Source: Trichomonas vaginalis G3
Taxonomy: Eukaryota > Parabasalia > Trichomonadida > Trichomonadidae
Direction: 5' to 3'
DNA: 64,000 bases
NCBI RefSeq assembly: GCF_026262505.1
Contig: NC_067205.1
Coordinates: 14,322,001 to 14,386,000, forward strand
Shown: positions 1 through 10,083 of the stretch, one piece after another
Numbering within the stretch: the stretch's first letter is position 1
How the letters are laid out: the number at the start of each line of letters is the position of its first letter
Notes under the pieces: generated by a model
Database searches by the model: none
Seen by the model: the letters and a program-made list of their open reading frames with translations, nothing else
What the model was told of the DNA's origin: nothing
Translations under genes and position numbers: made by a program

Positions 1-2326
1 TATAATTTGTGAAAAGTGACACATTATATAATGTTTTCGACCCAGAAGAAGGTTTTCCGAATAAAAACTTCATTTATATTAAACATCATCAGGGCTAGAA
101 GGCACGAAGTGCCTGGAAGCCCCACTACCTTTTTTTTTTTTTTTTTTTTTTTATTCAGATTCTACGTTGATAATAATGCTTATAGAACCCTCTTGCTATT
201 GTGTCAAAATTGCTAAACCGATAGCAAAAATATCTCGCAATATCAAAATTGAGATATTGAGTGAATTATGCATTATAGAGATTAAAAATCTGATTTGTGA
301 AAACATCTCATCAGTTTCTAGCTAATTCAAAAATCTTTACTATCTTATTCGATTAAATGAAAAGGGAATAGTTTCATTATGCTTTAAATGACAGCCTTAT
401 AATATAATCATAGTTTTCGCTCAATATGCAGCATTTTTTTTTCGAAATCTATGGTCAATGTCCTAAATACTGATTGCTTTGCATTCATATCTCTTACATT
501 TTCTATTCCCACATCACTATTCATTGCTATTCCTATCTTTTTCATTTTTGTTTGTTTCTCATAATTTCTCAAAAAACACGATAACTTGATACTTGTAAAT
601 ATCATACTTTATAACGTAAATAAGAACTTGACCTATTAAGAAAAGCAGTAATGAAAAGAAAATCTGAAATTCATAAAAATTACAAGTTTCTGATGGAGAG
701 AGGGTCAAAGTTGCTATTTGTCACTTTTCCACAAGAATATAATGGGGAAAAAGTTTTCATATATATCCAAAAAAATATATAAAATTTGATCATAAATAAA
801 ATCGTTTTAAATTACTTCTTCATTTAAATTATAACAATTATTTTTGGTTTTATATTTTTTTGGATCAAATCCATTTTAATAGAATTTATATACTATTCAT
901 CTATTAGTAAACACTACCGTATATTATTTTTTAAGCTATCTTATTTTTTGAACTTTTATTCAAATCTTTGGTCGCAAGAAGAATTGCATGATAAATAAAA
1001 ACATTTAATCAAAGTCAATTTTATTTTTCATATTCAAATGGACTGAGTGTTAACATTTAACATTTTTTGCTAATTGTCGTCAAAAATTAGGCGTAAAGCA
1101 AAAATTGATATTTCATATGGTTTTATGATAGATAAGCATTATATTCCCACTCATTATATTCGTAAATTTTGAGGTTTATCCTTCGCTTTTAAGATCATTG
1201 AATTTGATTTTTATATAAAATAGTTATATATTAGAAAATAATATGAGTTTATGTGATATTATTTTTCAGAAGATTTTGTGTTCTTCTTCAAAATTTTATT
1301 TTTTATTAAAAAGGATCTTTACAAAATATACATTCACTATAATTAATATTTAAAAACGTGCTCTATCAAAAGTTCCAAAAATTCAATATTTTAGCTTTTC
1401 TGAGGTGTCACTTTTGATGAATTTCTGTTTAGAACAAAAGAACTTAGTATGGAAATTTGATGGGTTTTCATTCTAATGTTTGTCAATTTATCGTATTATC
1501 AAAAGTGATTTAATCAATTTGGTTTGCGAAATATGGTCGTATAGTACCTATTAAGGATAAATGTAGATAGGAAAATATTGAATGGATGAGTGTAATTCAA
1601 AAATTATTTTATGAAAAATTGGTTCAGTATAGTGAATAACATAGTTTCTCATAAAATCTGTTTTTTGAATTTTTTTGACAGACCACGTTGTTGAAAAATA
1701 TTTGTTAATTCGAATGATAAACAAGTCTGGAATATGATTTCATTCTACCGGTTTTGAGAACTAGTTTTTGTATTTGAATGTAAACAATTATTGAACCTTC
1801 GGCTCATAGAATTTTTTGAAAAAGCAGTAATCGAATAAAATATTTTATATTAAATAATAAATAGTAGAAAATCATTATGTGATGCAAATAAATTTGATTC
1901 AAATTTCTCCAACTATGAAATGTATAGAGATTTTTGAATCCATTGTATACGAAATGATTTAATACGAAAATAGAGATTTCATCCTTCATTTAAAATAAAA
2001 TAAACGTACATACGGGTGGCCTCTTTTTTCAAAAAATTAAAATTTGAAATTTTGGGCTCAAATATTAGAGATTTTTTCAACCTTCAACGATATATGTTGT
2101 CTATATCAGACCTCCTTTCTTTTTGATACTTAACATTGTTCCTAAATCTTAGCCGTTAAGGCTGTTCTGAAAATATTTTTTTTTCGAAAAAATTCGAAAA
2201 AAATTCTTAAAATTCAAAAATTCCTTAATTCCTGAGGATTTTGGAAAAAAGTTTTTACATGAACATGTGTATATTATATGAAGTATATTGATAAGGTAAA
2301 AATCAAATTTTATTGCATATTCATCG
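1..2326. other. A+T-rich spacer, no gene recognised
   Basis: No convincing coding region was found. Short open frames here have low-complexity translations and no family motif. A poly-T run lies near 130-152, just after a small palindrome (AGGCAC-GAA-GTGCCT). Short inverted segments rich in AAAAGTGACA occur near 8-22 and 718-735 and could be the ends of an old non-autonomous transposon. A 21-bp string ending CGTACATACGGGTG at about 1998-2018 recurs at 30333-30353 on the other side of the nested stack. Confidence 0.6.
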
Positions 2327-2341
2327 AGAAAATAAACTAAC
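2327..2341. repeat. 15-bp target site duplication, left copy
   Basis: AGAAAATAAACTAAC directly precedes the element end beginning TGTTATAGACC. The same 15 bases directly follow the other end at 30280-30294. A perfect 15-bp match at both outer edges is the signature of insertion. Long duplications of this kind are known for the IS481 family (about 4-15 bp). Confidence 0.85.
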
Positions 2342-3044
2342 TGTTATAGACCGAAAATAGATTTTTTCGGTTTTCTCTTCAAATAATTGAAAGAATGATA
2401 CTATTATAGGTTTATTATATTATATAGCATATAATCATGCTATAGCCGAAAATTATAAGTTTTGAGAAGATTGAATATAACACAAATAAATTTGAATGTA
2501 AGTTAAATTGCTTGTTGTTTTTAATAGCTATTTAATGAGAAATCCAATATTGCAAAATTCAAATTGAATGATTGAAAGAACAGAAAAAGTCGTTCTTTTC
2601 AATTTCGAATATGTTTCATTGTATTTATAATTATATGGCAAATAAGATATTTAAACTTGATTTTTGAAGGAAAATTCACAAAATTGAATAAATTCAAATA
2701 ATTTTTATTCAAAAATAAACTAGTTATTTGAGTTTAATACTAATTATCTATTCAAACTACAAAGTTTGTAATTTAAAATATTTTGTGAGATCAGATTGAA
2801 TTAATTCAAGGTTCTTTCAATTAATATTAATGACCATATTACGCATTTTCGAACATTCTAAACCAAATATATAAAAATGGGAGACGAATGTTAAATTTGC
2901 TAGACATGGGGGAGTTGTCTGCAAAGTTTTAGCTCTTATCTCTAACAAAAAATTAATTTTTAAAAAAAAGACCGAATACGTTTCACAGCGAAAAAAAATA
3001 AAAGGCAAGATAGAATTTTCTAGACATAAAGAAGTTGTTTACCG
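2342..3044 (+). repeat. Left terminal inverted repeat of the IS481-like element
   Basis: About 700 bp matching, in reverse complement, the stretch at 29577-30279. It starts with TGTTATAGACCG and contains the first one to two units of the 121-bp repeat that is expanded immediately inside. The translated open frame at 2817-3008 on the minus strand is low complexity and not a gene. Confidence 0.8.
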
Positions 3045-4085
3045 AGTTTTAGCTCTTATCTCTAACAAAAAATTAATTTTTAAAAAAAAGACCGAATACG
3101 TTTCACAGCGAGAAAAAAATAAAAGGCAAGATAGAATTTTCTAGACATAAAGAAGTTGTTTACCGAGTTTTAGCTCTTATCTCTAACAAAAAATTAATTT
3201 TTAAAAAAAAGACCGAATACGTTTCACAGCGAAAAAAAATAAAAGGCAAGATAGAATTTTCTAGACATAAAGAAGTTGTTTACCGAGTTTTAGCTCTTAT
3301 CTCTAACAAAAAATTAATTTTTAAAAAAAAGACCGAATACGTTTCACAGCGAGAAAAAAATAAAAGGCAAGATAGAATTTTCTAGACATAAAGAAGTTGT
3401 TTACCGAGTTTTAGCTCTTATCTCTAACAAAAAATTAATTTTTAAAAAAAAAGACCGAATACGTTTCACAGCGAGAAAAAAATAAAAGGCAAGATAGAAT
3501 TTTCTAGACATAAAGAAGTTGTTTACCGAGTTTTAGCTCTTATCTCTAACAAAAAATTAATTTTTAAAAAAAAGACCGAATACGTTTCACAGCGAGAAAA
3601 AAATAAAAGGCAAGATAGAATTTTCTAGACATAAAGAAGTTGTTTACCGAGTTTTAGCTCTTATCTCTAACAAAAATTAATTTTTAAAAAAAAGACCGAA
3701 TACGTTTCACAGCGAGAAAAAAATAAAAGGCAAGATAGAATTTTCTAGACATAAAGAAGTTGTTTACCGAGTTTTAGCTCTTATCTCTAACAAAAAATTA
3801 ATTTTTAAAAAAAAGACCGAATACGTTTCACAGCGAGAAAAAAATAAAAGGCAAGATAGAATTTTCTAGACATAAAGAAGTTGTTTACCGAGTTTTAGCT
3901 CTTATCTCTAACAAAAAATTAATTTTTAAAAAAAAGACCGAATACGTTTCACAGCGAGAAAAAAATAAAAGGCAAGATAGAATTTTCTAGACATAAAGAA
4001 GTTGTTTACGAGTTTTAGCTTTATCTCTAACAAAAAATTAATTTTTAAAAAAAAGACCGAATACGTTCACAGCGAGAAAAAATAA
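2907..4085 (+). repeat. Tandem array, about ten copies of a ~121-bp unit
   Basis: The phrase AGACATAAAGAAGTTGTTTA recurs at 3022, 3143, 3263, 3384, 3506, 3627, 3747, 3868 and 3989, so the period is 120-122 bp. A more diverged first unit lies near 2907 (AGACATGGGGGAGTTG). Each unit contains an A-rich run and the phrase GACCGAATACGTTTCACAGCG. Most copies differ only in A-run length, which indicates recent expansion. The right arm of the element carries only the unexpanded version. Confidence 0.9.
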
Positions 4086-4263
4086 AACTGTACACTGATT
4101 TTCATTTTCATTTCCAGTCACTTTACTTATTATTTTTTCTTTTTTTCATTTTAATTATAAATTATTTCATAATACGTTTATTTACGTTACCATTTTCTTT
4201 ATTCTTTTGAATTCCATACTAGACACTTATAGGATATTTTGATTGTTAACGTACTTCATTAGA

Positions 4264-4309
4264 ATGAATCCTTACAAAGGGTATGTAGATCGAATTTACC
4301 TAATTGGTA
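4264..4309 (+). pseudogene. IS481-like transposase, N-terminal segment before the mariner
   Basis: An ATG at 4264 opens a frame (MNPYKGYVDRIYLIG...) that runs into the TA where the mariner copy 4310-5598 is inserted. Beyond the mariner, with one copy of the TA counted, the same frame continues at 5601 into the DDE domain. This is the likely true start of the transposase. The longer open frame downstream begins only at an internal methionine (5627). The segment upstream, 4086-4263, holds no gene and presumably contains the promoter. Confidence 0.7.
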
Positions 4310-5598
4310 TAGGGTGTCCAAAGGTGCGTTTAGCACAGCGCTCTATATGAGACTATTAAAGGAGATATATGCTGATTATAAATATATAATAAAAAATATG
4401 AATATATGTATATGATGAGTATGTTGTATTTTGGCGCCATGCTGGGATATAAAATGAATTTTGAGAAAGAGGCGGTTTCGCGGGAAATTTTGGCGGATTT
4501 TTTCATTTTTTTAATGAATCATAAAGAACATCCTCGCTCTTGCAAAAAATGCAAAGACTGTAAAAAAATCTACGAGACATTGGTAAAATGCTTCGGTATG
4601 GATGATCCTAGCTATTCCACTGTAACGTATCATGTTAGGATGTATCACTTCATGAACAAAAAAAGGCGCCCATCATAAAAATTGACAAAAAATCGCCGGA
4701 TCAAAGAAAAATCAAAGCAATTCTTCAAGCGCTAGATGAAGACCCAAGAGCATCACTCAGAAGGATAAGGAGATGACAAAGATACCACGTACAACAGTCA
4801 TTATTATCTGCACAATTATTTGAACTACAAACTAGCGTATACACGTGGGTTCCGCACAACCTTAATTCAGTTCAAAAAAAATCTAGAGTCCAATCTTCGA
4901 AAGAGCTCCTCTCTATATGGGTGCGTATCAATCCAAGAAGTTTCGCAGTAACAGGGACGAGTCTTGGTTTCAATATGCAACAGAAGCCAAAATCATGTGG
5001 ATCCCGAAGGATGAAAATCCGCAAACATTCCCGAAGAAAAAAATTGACACACCAATGATGATGTTGTCGGTTTTTTTGGGCGTGAATGGCATCATCGCAA
5101 TTGATATTCTTCAAAAACCTAATACGATGAATGCTCAGTATCTAATTGACAATGTTCTTACTCAAATTATCAATTCTGATGAGTTTGAGAAATCCAAACA
5201 AAAAAACAAAAGTTTGCAATTCATTTTGATAATTCAAGAGTTCACAAAAGTCATAAGGTAATGAATTACTTGGTGGAAAACAATGTCAAAGTTGTTCCAA
5301 ACCCAATTTATTCACCTGATATTGCACCCTCTGACTTTTATTTATTCGGCACGCTAAAAAAGAGAGCTGAAGGACGCGAATTCGCGAGTCCAGATGATCT
5401 TGAAAATTTTGTAAGAGAGCAATTTGAGCAATTTTCTCATGATGATTTAAAGCGTGTCTTTCAAGCCTGGATCGATCGCTGCGAACGCGTGATTGGATCC
5501 AATGGTGATTATATTTAAATAAACTTTATATATATGTAACTTGTTTATTTCTATTCGCAGTATTCAGGTTTGTGCTAAACACACCTTTGGACACCCTA
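4310..5598 (+). mobile_element. Mariner transposon copy 1 (Tvmar1-like), degraded
   Basis: The ends TAGGGTGTCCAAAGGTG and CACCTTTGGACACCCTA are inverted, with TA on both sides (4308-4309, 5599-5600). At 1289 bp it is about 10 bp shorter than the two other copies in this window. Its transposase remnants match those copies but carry several small indels, so the frame is lost in more than one place. It interrupts the N-terminal part of the IS481-like transposase gene. It is more diverged than copies 2 and 3, which suggests a longer residence. Confidence 0.92.
4406..5518 (+). pseudogene. Mariner transposase remnant (copy 1)
   Basis: Transposase of the Tc1/mariner superfamily, which cuts and pastes at TA sites. 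Pieces in three frames are recognisable: an N-terminal DNA-binding region near 4406-4678, a middle piece near 4917-5261, and the C-terminal catalytic part 5261-5518 with the SPDIAPSDFYLFG motif that carries the third catalytic Asp. The first Asp motif (TGDESWFQY in the other copies) lies in a frame broken by a lost G near 4954. Short deletions also occur near 4766 and 4800. The product would be inactive. Confidence 0.85.
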
Positions 5599-6380
5599 TA
5601 TTTCCAATCAGATTGAAGAAGGTAAAATGACATGGGAAGAAGCTTGCACCCATGTTCCCATCACCCCAACCCTTCAATCAAATGATTTCAAATATTTAGA
5701 TGTTTCAAAATCTTTTTTACAAAATCAATTTAGCTTACAGAATATCCCATTGCCTAAAGGCAAGAAAGGTCGTAGGGTCAATCCCTACGACCAAATCAAA
5801 GCTCTTGCTGTGATACATGACCACTGGGCCTTTCCCTGTGGTCAAACAAAACAATGGAAACGTTTGAAATTACAACAAATTGATGTATCTTATAGAGAAA
5901 TACGCAGATACTTCAAAGAAAATCATTTCACCAAGACGCGATTAGAGCATGCCGGGCCAGAAACAGCAGTAAGATATTGGGCGCTTTCACCCAATCTTAT
6001 CTGGCACGCAGATGTTCATTATTTTAGGGGTGTTCGTGGCCAGTATATTTATGGCATAATCGACGATTTTAGCCGCAAAGTCCTAGCGTGTATACAAATA
6101 CCAGATATGCTGGCAGCGACGACAGCAAACGTTGCGGCTTCCGCCTTCATTGAATTTGGCGCCCCTTATTGTTTCTGGACCGACAACGGTTCAGAAAATA
6201 GGGGCGCCTTTCAAGATCTACTTGATCTTTGGGGCGTCCAATGGCAGCATACAGACTCTCATTCTCCCTACCAAAATGGGAAGATTGAGAGATTCTGGCC
6301 GACATTGGAGCGCTGCCAAAGCATTCAGGCTATTCCTGCCTTTATTTGGGAGTACAATAATAACACACCGCATGAAGATC
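5599..6380 (+). pseudogene. IS481-like DDE transposase, central catalytic segment
   Basis: Transposase with an integrase-core (rve) fold, expected to bind the ~700-bp TIRs and catalyse transposition. The segment holds the catalytic triad: Asp in WHADVHY (about 6003-6023), Asp in FWTDNGSEN (about 6175-6200) and Glu in NGKIERFW (about 6278-6300), with the last two 35 residues apart. A basic, helix-turn-helix-like region precedes it. The frame is continuous from the mariner's TA to the Polinton insertion at 6380/6381. The remaining ~49 residues lie beyond the Polinton at 29016-29165, giving a family-like total near 324 residues. The stretch of this open frame after 6380 is Polinton sequence and not part of the gene. 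Confidence 0.8.
6375..6380. repeat. 6-bp target site duplication of Polinton P1, left
   Basis: AAGATC precedes the Polinton end AGTTAGTATGG and recurs at 29011-29016 immediately after the other end. Six-base duplications are the rule for Polintons. Confidence 0.9.
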
Positions 6381-6566
6381 AGTTAGTATGGTTATCAAGT
6401 GTACTGAGGCACTGCGCGTCTCCTTACCCCTGATATGTGAATTTGACACTTTACAAAACCGTTAACGTATATTTTACAACACAACGACAACACTAACTTA
6501 ACATTAAATATTTACAAAGCCGCCAACCACTTCACTTCACTAACGTTTTCACAAACGACTTCACTA
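6381..6566 (+). repeat. Polinton P1 left terminal inverted repeat
   Basis: Matches 28824-29010 in reverse complement over about 186 bp, starting AGTTAGTATGGTTATCAAG. One internal block of about 22 bp (6416-6437) differs from its partner, while both flanks match almost perfectly. A second inverted pair lies further in (6957-7085 with 28135-28262), so the ancestral repeat was probably about 0.7 kb long. Confidence 0.9.
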
Positions 6567-6584
6567 CTGTAAAAATAAACGTTC

Positions 6585-6905
6585 TCACTTACAAAAGTAT
6601 TGCAGCGCTTCCCATTGCTGTGCTTCACATAACAGCTCATAATCTTCTGACTCACTTTCTTCTTCATATAGGTCAAAATCACTGTCAAAATAAATGTTAG
6701 TAAGTTTTGACAAAGCTAATGAAACACGTTTACCGTTTGTATCGTATGCTTGTATAAACTTTCCATTCTTCATTCCTTCATAAACGCTCAAACTAACTTT
6801 ACCCTTTCTCCCTCGTATCTGATAGAATGTATTTTCACGAGGAACGAAGAACAAATTCTTGAACTCATGACCGTTGTAGTTTGTTATCTCAATAGTTTTC
6901 GTCAT
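6585..6905 (-). CDS. P1 terminal accessory protein, 106 aa (HNH-tail-like domain)
   Basis: A small protein encoded between the outer terminal repeat and the inner inverted repeat. Its core (FFVPRENTFYQIRGRKGK... then DTNGKRVSLALSKL) resembles the C-terminal half of the HNH endonuclease at 51071-51637 (YYVPSEDVFYYFMG... then DVEGRRTKLSIAKF). It may therefore be a stand-alone copy of that DNA-recognition-like domain. The C-terminus is very acidic. A near-identical gene sits at the P2 end (38694-39014). The ATG at 6905 lies about 110 bp from the palindrome at 7015. Function is unknown. Confidence 0.6.
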   Translation of the reverse strand: MTKTIEITNYNGHEFKNLFFVPRENTFYQIRGRKGKVSLSVYEGMKNGKFIQAYDTNGKRVSLALSKLTNIYFDSDFDLYEEESESEDYELLCEAQQWEALQYFCK

Positions 6906-7004
6906 TTACATCCAAATAAAATAAAAATAAAATAAAAAATAAAATAAAAAAATAAATGATATCACCACTCCCACACGTATGAAAACATAGCGCAAAAATA
7001 AATT

Positions 7005-7051
7005 TAGGTGAAGCGGTGAGATCTCACCTTTTTTTCACCTCTTTTCACCCT
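7005..7051. promoter_or_regulatory. GGTGAGATCTCACC palindrome box (P1 left)
   Basis: A perfect 14-bp palindrome at 7015-7028, preceded by TTTAGGTGAAGC and followed by T-runs with CACC repeats. It lies about 110 bp upstream of the accessory gene ending at 6585. The same box occurs six more times in the two Polintons. It is a candidate operator or promoter element; the role is inferred. Confidence 0.6.
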
Positions 7052-7063
7052 GTTGAATTCATT

Positions 7064-7571
7064 GCTTTATAACTCTCTTCCTTGGTTTCTTTTTAGTTGC
7101 TTTCTTCACGTCTGTCTCCAACTTGACTGTCTTTCTTCTTCGTCCGTAATGATACCAGTTACTTCCACCAGTCAATGGGTAAATGGTCTTTCGTAAGGGT
7201 TTCCATACATTCCATAGGACCATACGGAAGAACTACTGGTGGAGAAGAGTTCCATCGACTCTATTTAAATGCATTGTTTCACCTTTCATCTGGTCATTAA
7301 AGTCTTTTGCGTGTTTTGCAAACTCATCGTCCTTTCCTAAAGCATTTTCTGACTCAGTCGCAACCAAATTGGATGCTTTATTTATGAGCCCTATTTTATT
7401 TAATCTTAACTTCTTTGCAACCCAGCCTCCAATCTTCCCTTTATTTGCATCTAATGTCTTCGAAACCCTTCCTCCACTCATTTTATTTACTGCGTCATAA
7501 GCTCCAAGTGCTTTTGCTCCAAATGCTAATGCTTTTGTTCCCATTGCGCCTAAAGCTGCCCAAGCTACCAT
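7064..7571 (-). pseudogene. P1 hydrophobic/basic small virion-like protein
   Basis: The N-terminus is a stretch rich in Ala and Gly (VAWAALGAMGTKALAFGAKA), suggesting a membrane-active or amphipathic helix. It is followed by a Lys-rich region, and the downstream end of the coding stretch is strongly basic. Small proteins with such termini accompany the capsid genes in adenovirus-like and Polinton particles, for example pVI-like lytic or DNA-binding proteins, but no specific homology was recognised. The copy does not look whole. It belongs to a minus-strand cluster with 7572-7794 and 7795-8673. Confidence 0.45.
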
Positions 7572-7794
7572 TTACACCATATTAAAATCATCTCTCTTCA
7601 ATATTATCTCATAAAAGTTCTCGTTACTGGAGAAAGTCAATGAAACATAAGCGTTCTCACGGGCTTCCCTCACCGCTTTGCGGTCTATCTAACTTATTTC
7701 TTATATCATCTATACGCTTCAAAATGTCTGAACAATTGCTAACATCTTCTACAACAGTTATTTCATCATGAATGACCTTCAAGAACAAGCTCAT
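7572..7794 (-). pseudogene. P1 small unknown gene
   Basis: A short minus-strand coding stretch starting MSLFLKVIHDEITVVEDVSN, placed tightly between its neighbours: it starts next to the end of 7795-8673 and ends next to the start of 7571. A GC-rich mini-hairpin (CCGCTTTGCGG) with an adjoining GGGCTTCCC lies inside. The position suggests a minor virion component. It was not recognised and does not look whole. Confidence 0.35.
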
Positions 7795-8673
7795 TTAATA
7801 TGCTATTAAAATCATCTCAATAATGAGTCCATCCTTTCCATCTTTAGGTAGCACAACATCTTTCATTGAAGAAGGTTCGACAAGTCTTATGTTAAACTTA
7901 CTGACAAAGTTTGTTATACTATAATGCTTCGGTGGCGAATACATGTAGTTTGAAAGACATAATATAGATTCTTCAGCAAATTCACTTATACTGGATTTTA
8001 TAACAATGTTCTCACGAGACCAAATACCACCAATTGACAATCTTGTAAGCAATCCTGCTGACCTTCAACTGTAAACGTCGATGGTAACATTCCACGAAGG
8101 TCATCTATTGACATCTTTGAGTCACTGAATTTAAATATTTTCTTAAAGCAATCGTCATTATCTAACCATGCAATAGCTTTGAAGTTTTCATTCGAATATA
8201 CATCTGCTTCATTAAATGTAAAACCTGACTTCTTTGCAGAGATGACTTTAAAATCTATTGAGTTTGTTTCAAAATTATATGCTATGGTAACTTCTGAAGG
8301 TAATGGATGTCCTTCCGCAGTCAGTTGTTCTCTCACTACCATTTGAAGCTTTGTGTTAAAAACTTTCATGTCATCTCCTGTATCTAGTTCACATACACAG
8401 CAACAGGAAACTATCTTGCTTCTTTGTTTCATCATTATATCTCAAAACATTAAAGTTCTTCAATAATATTGTTCTTCCTGCTGGAATACTTCGAACCTGT
8501 CTGATTTCAATAGCTTTCTCACCTCCTACATACTCTACCCAGTGTCTTGGATATTCATAAGTATACTGACTTTCTTGAATTTTGGTTGGTTTCATCATAA
8601 CATGTTCATAGTATATCTTTATACTCTTGTCAGTTAGACTCGGTGCTATGTTCTGAATATTTCTGACTTGCAT
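7795..8673 (-). pseudogene. P1 minor capsid-like protein A
   Basis: The ATG at 8673 starts MQVRNIQNIAPSL. The pattern of beta-rich segments, a mid-protein phrase AYNFETNSIDFKVIS and a C-terminus FNIRLVEP...VVLPKDGKDGLIIEMIL resembles two other P1 proteins (10829-11605 and 24168-25019), so these look like three paralogous vertex or minor capsid proteins. In Polintons the second capsid component is a single jelly-roll penton protein; assignment here is inference. The gene lies head to head with the packaging ATPase at 8690. The copy is broken. Confidence 0.5.
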
Positions 8674-8689
8674 TTTTAATGGAGATAAA

Positions 8690-9571
8690 ATGAAGCATTT
8701 AATACATGACGTAGATGAAGACATGAATGAAACTACAGACAAACTTAACTCTTCTCTTATTCTTCCTTTCAGTAAGATTATGAGTTCTGTTCAAATGGTG
8801 TTATTTCTATTGTGGAAAGATGGGTTCAGGTAAGACATTTAATTTAATTCGTCATATACTCATAACAGAGCGTTTAGGAAACGACTCTTACTATGACCAA
8901 ATCATTATATCAGCAACTTCAGACTCTATGGACTCAACAGCGAAAACATTTATGTCAAAAGTTCAAGCCTCTGTCGTTAAAGTTCCAGACAGTGAACTCA
9001 TTGAATTTCTTCAACGTTACATTCGACGTAAGAAAATATTATGCCATCGTTGAATTTATACAGTCAGGAATGCAAAAGACTTCTGAGGAGATGGAAAGAA
9101 TTATTGACAAACACCACTTACGTCATACTCAGGAGTTTACGATATGAAACGACTACAAACTACATTCTGTCAAAACTTTCAAAATACCCCTTCAAAAAAT
9201 ATCCATCAAACACTCTGCTCGTTTGTGACGACTTCGCCGGAAAAGGTTTAGTGTCAAAACCTGACTCACCATTAGCTAACATCATAACTAAAGTCAGACA
9301 TTACCATTTAACTGTAGCAATACTTATGCAAACATGGAGGTTTTTAGCTTTAAACATAAAACGTCTCATAACTGACTTCGTTATCTTTCAAGGTTTCTCA
9401 CGTTATGATATTGAACTCATTTGGAAACAGTCAGGTATAACATTACCTTTTGAAGAAATTTGGGAAGCATATAAGTCTCTCATCTCTCCTCGTTCATACC
9501 TTGAGATTCATATCATGACTAATACCATTAAAGTCAAAAATATTCCATGGGAACGACCAACATTGTTTTAA
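8690..9571 (+). pseudogene. P1 genome-packaging ATPase (FtsK/HerA type)
   Basis: Polintons encode an A32-like ATPase that pumps the genome into the capsid. The Walker A core GSGKTFNL is visible near 8823-8846. A Walker B-like segment LLVCDDFAG lies near 9211-9237. Further on, QTWR (about 9330) corresponds to the polar sensor region. The ATG at 8690 lies 17 bp from the divergent start of 7795-8673. It overlaps no gene on its own strand. The copy is broken in a few places. Family assignment is firm; activity is not expected. Confidence 0.8.
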
Positions 9572-9708
9572 AGTTTAACCTTCAATTGACTGATGGTAAA
9601 CAAATTCCATGCATCTCTGTCGCCATTTCTGTTAATATTTTTGCTGTCATTCATATCATCCACTTCCCATCCGTTAGCTTTTGAGGATATGTGTTAGAAT
9701 AGCTGTTC

Positions 9709-10083
9709 TTAAATGAAGGCTTTTCCCTTGAGAGCATAAACTCTATAACTTTCTGCATACTTTATGTTTGAACCTCCTGAGCCATCATTGACATAAATTT
9801 TTATAGGCTTCCACCCTTTGTTCATGTTCCTGCTTCTTCCCTTAGCTCTTTTGTTCAGTAGTTCTACATCTTTATACACAGCTCCTGTCTCAGTGAATTC
9901 AACAATATTTTCATTCGTTAGCTTTACATTCAAACCCTTGTCGAGTGTATTGTTCATTTCATACATATAAAAGGTTTTTATTCTATATGAAATGAGAAGC
10001 AAATCCATCTTAGCTGGTGCCGTTAATGTTCCAATTGAACCAACATCAAATGTTGACTCACGAACGACAAACAATATTGTCAT
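9709..10083 (-). CDS. P1 hypothetical protein, up to 124 aa
   Basis: An open minus-strand frame with a basic middle (LNKRAKGRSRNMNKGWKP) and a Gly/Ser linker (VNDGSGGSN). No family was recognised. An internal ATG near 10008 would remove most of the overlap with the plus-strand gene starting at 9992 and may be the true start. It lies between the packaging ATPase and the fibre block, so a virion role is possible but not shown. Confidence 0.4.
   Translation of the reverse strand: MTILFVVRESTFDVGSIGTLTAPAKMDLLLISYRIKTFYMYEMNNTLDKGLNVKLTNENIVEFTETGAVYKDVELLNKRAKGRSRNMNKGWKPIKIYVNDGSGGSNIKYAESYRVYALKGKAFI

Noticed and set aside
130-152. Poly-T run as a retroposon tail
   Set aside because: No flanking duplication or LINE/SINE body was seen; homopolymers are common in this composition.
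408-605. Minus-strand open frame of 65 codons
   Set aside because: Low-complexity translation, no motif, A+T-rich spacer context.
2817-4085. CRISPR-like regular spacing of the 121-bp array
   Set aside because: The units are contiguous tandem repeats with no variable spacers, sit in a transposon arm, and the organism is a eukaryote.
6132-6386. Second open frame inside the IS481-like transposase
   Set aside because: Overlapping frame of a recognised catalytic domain; no independent motif.
6381-6433. Last ~17 codons of the transposase open frame as a true C-terminus
   Set aside because: They are Polinton terminal-repeat sequence read in frame by chance; the real end of the gene lies beyond the insertion.
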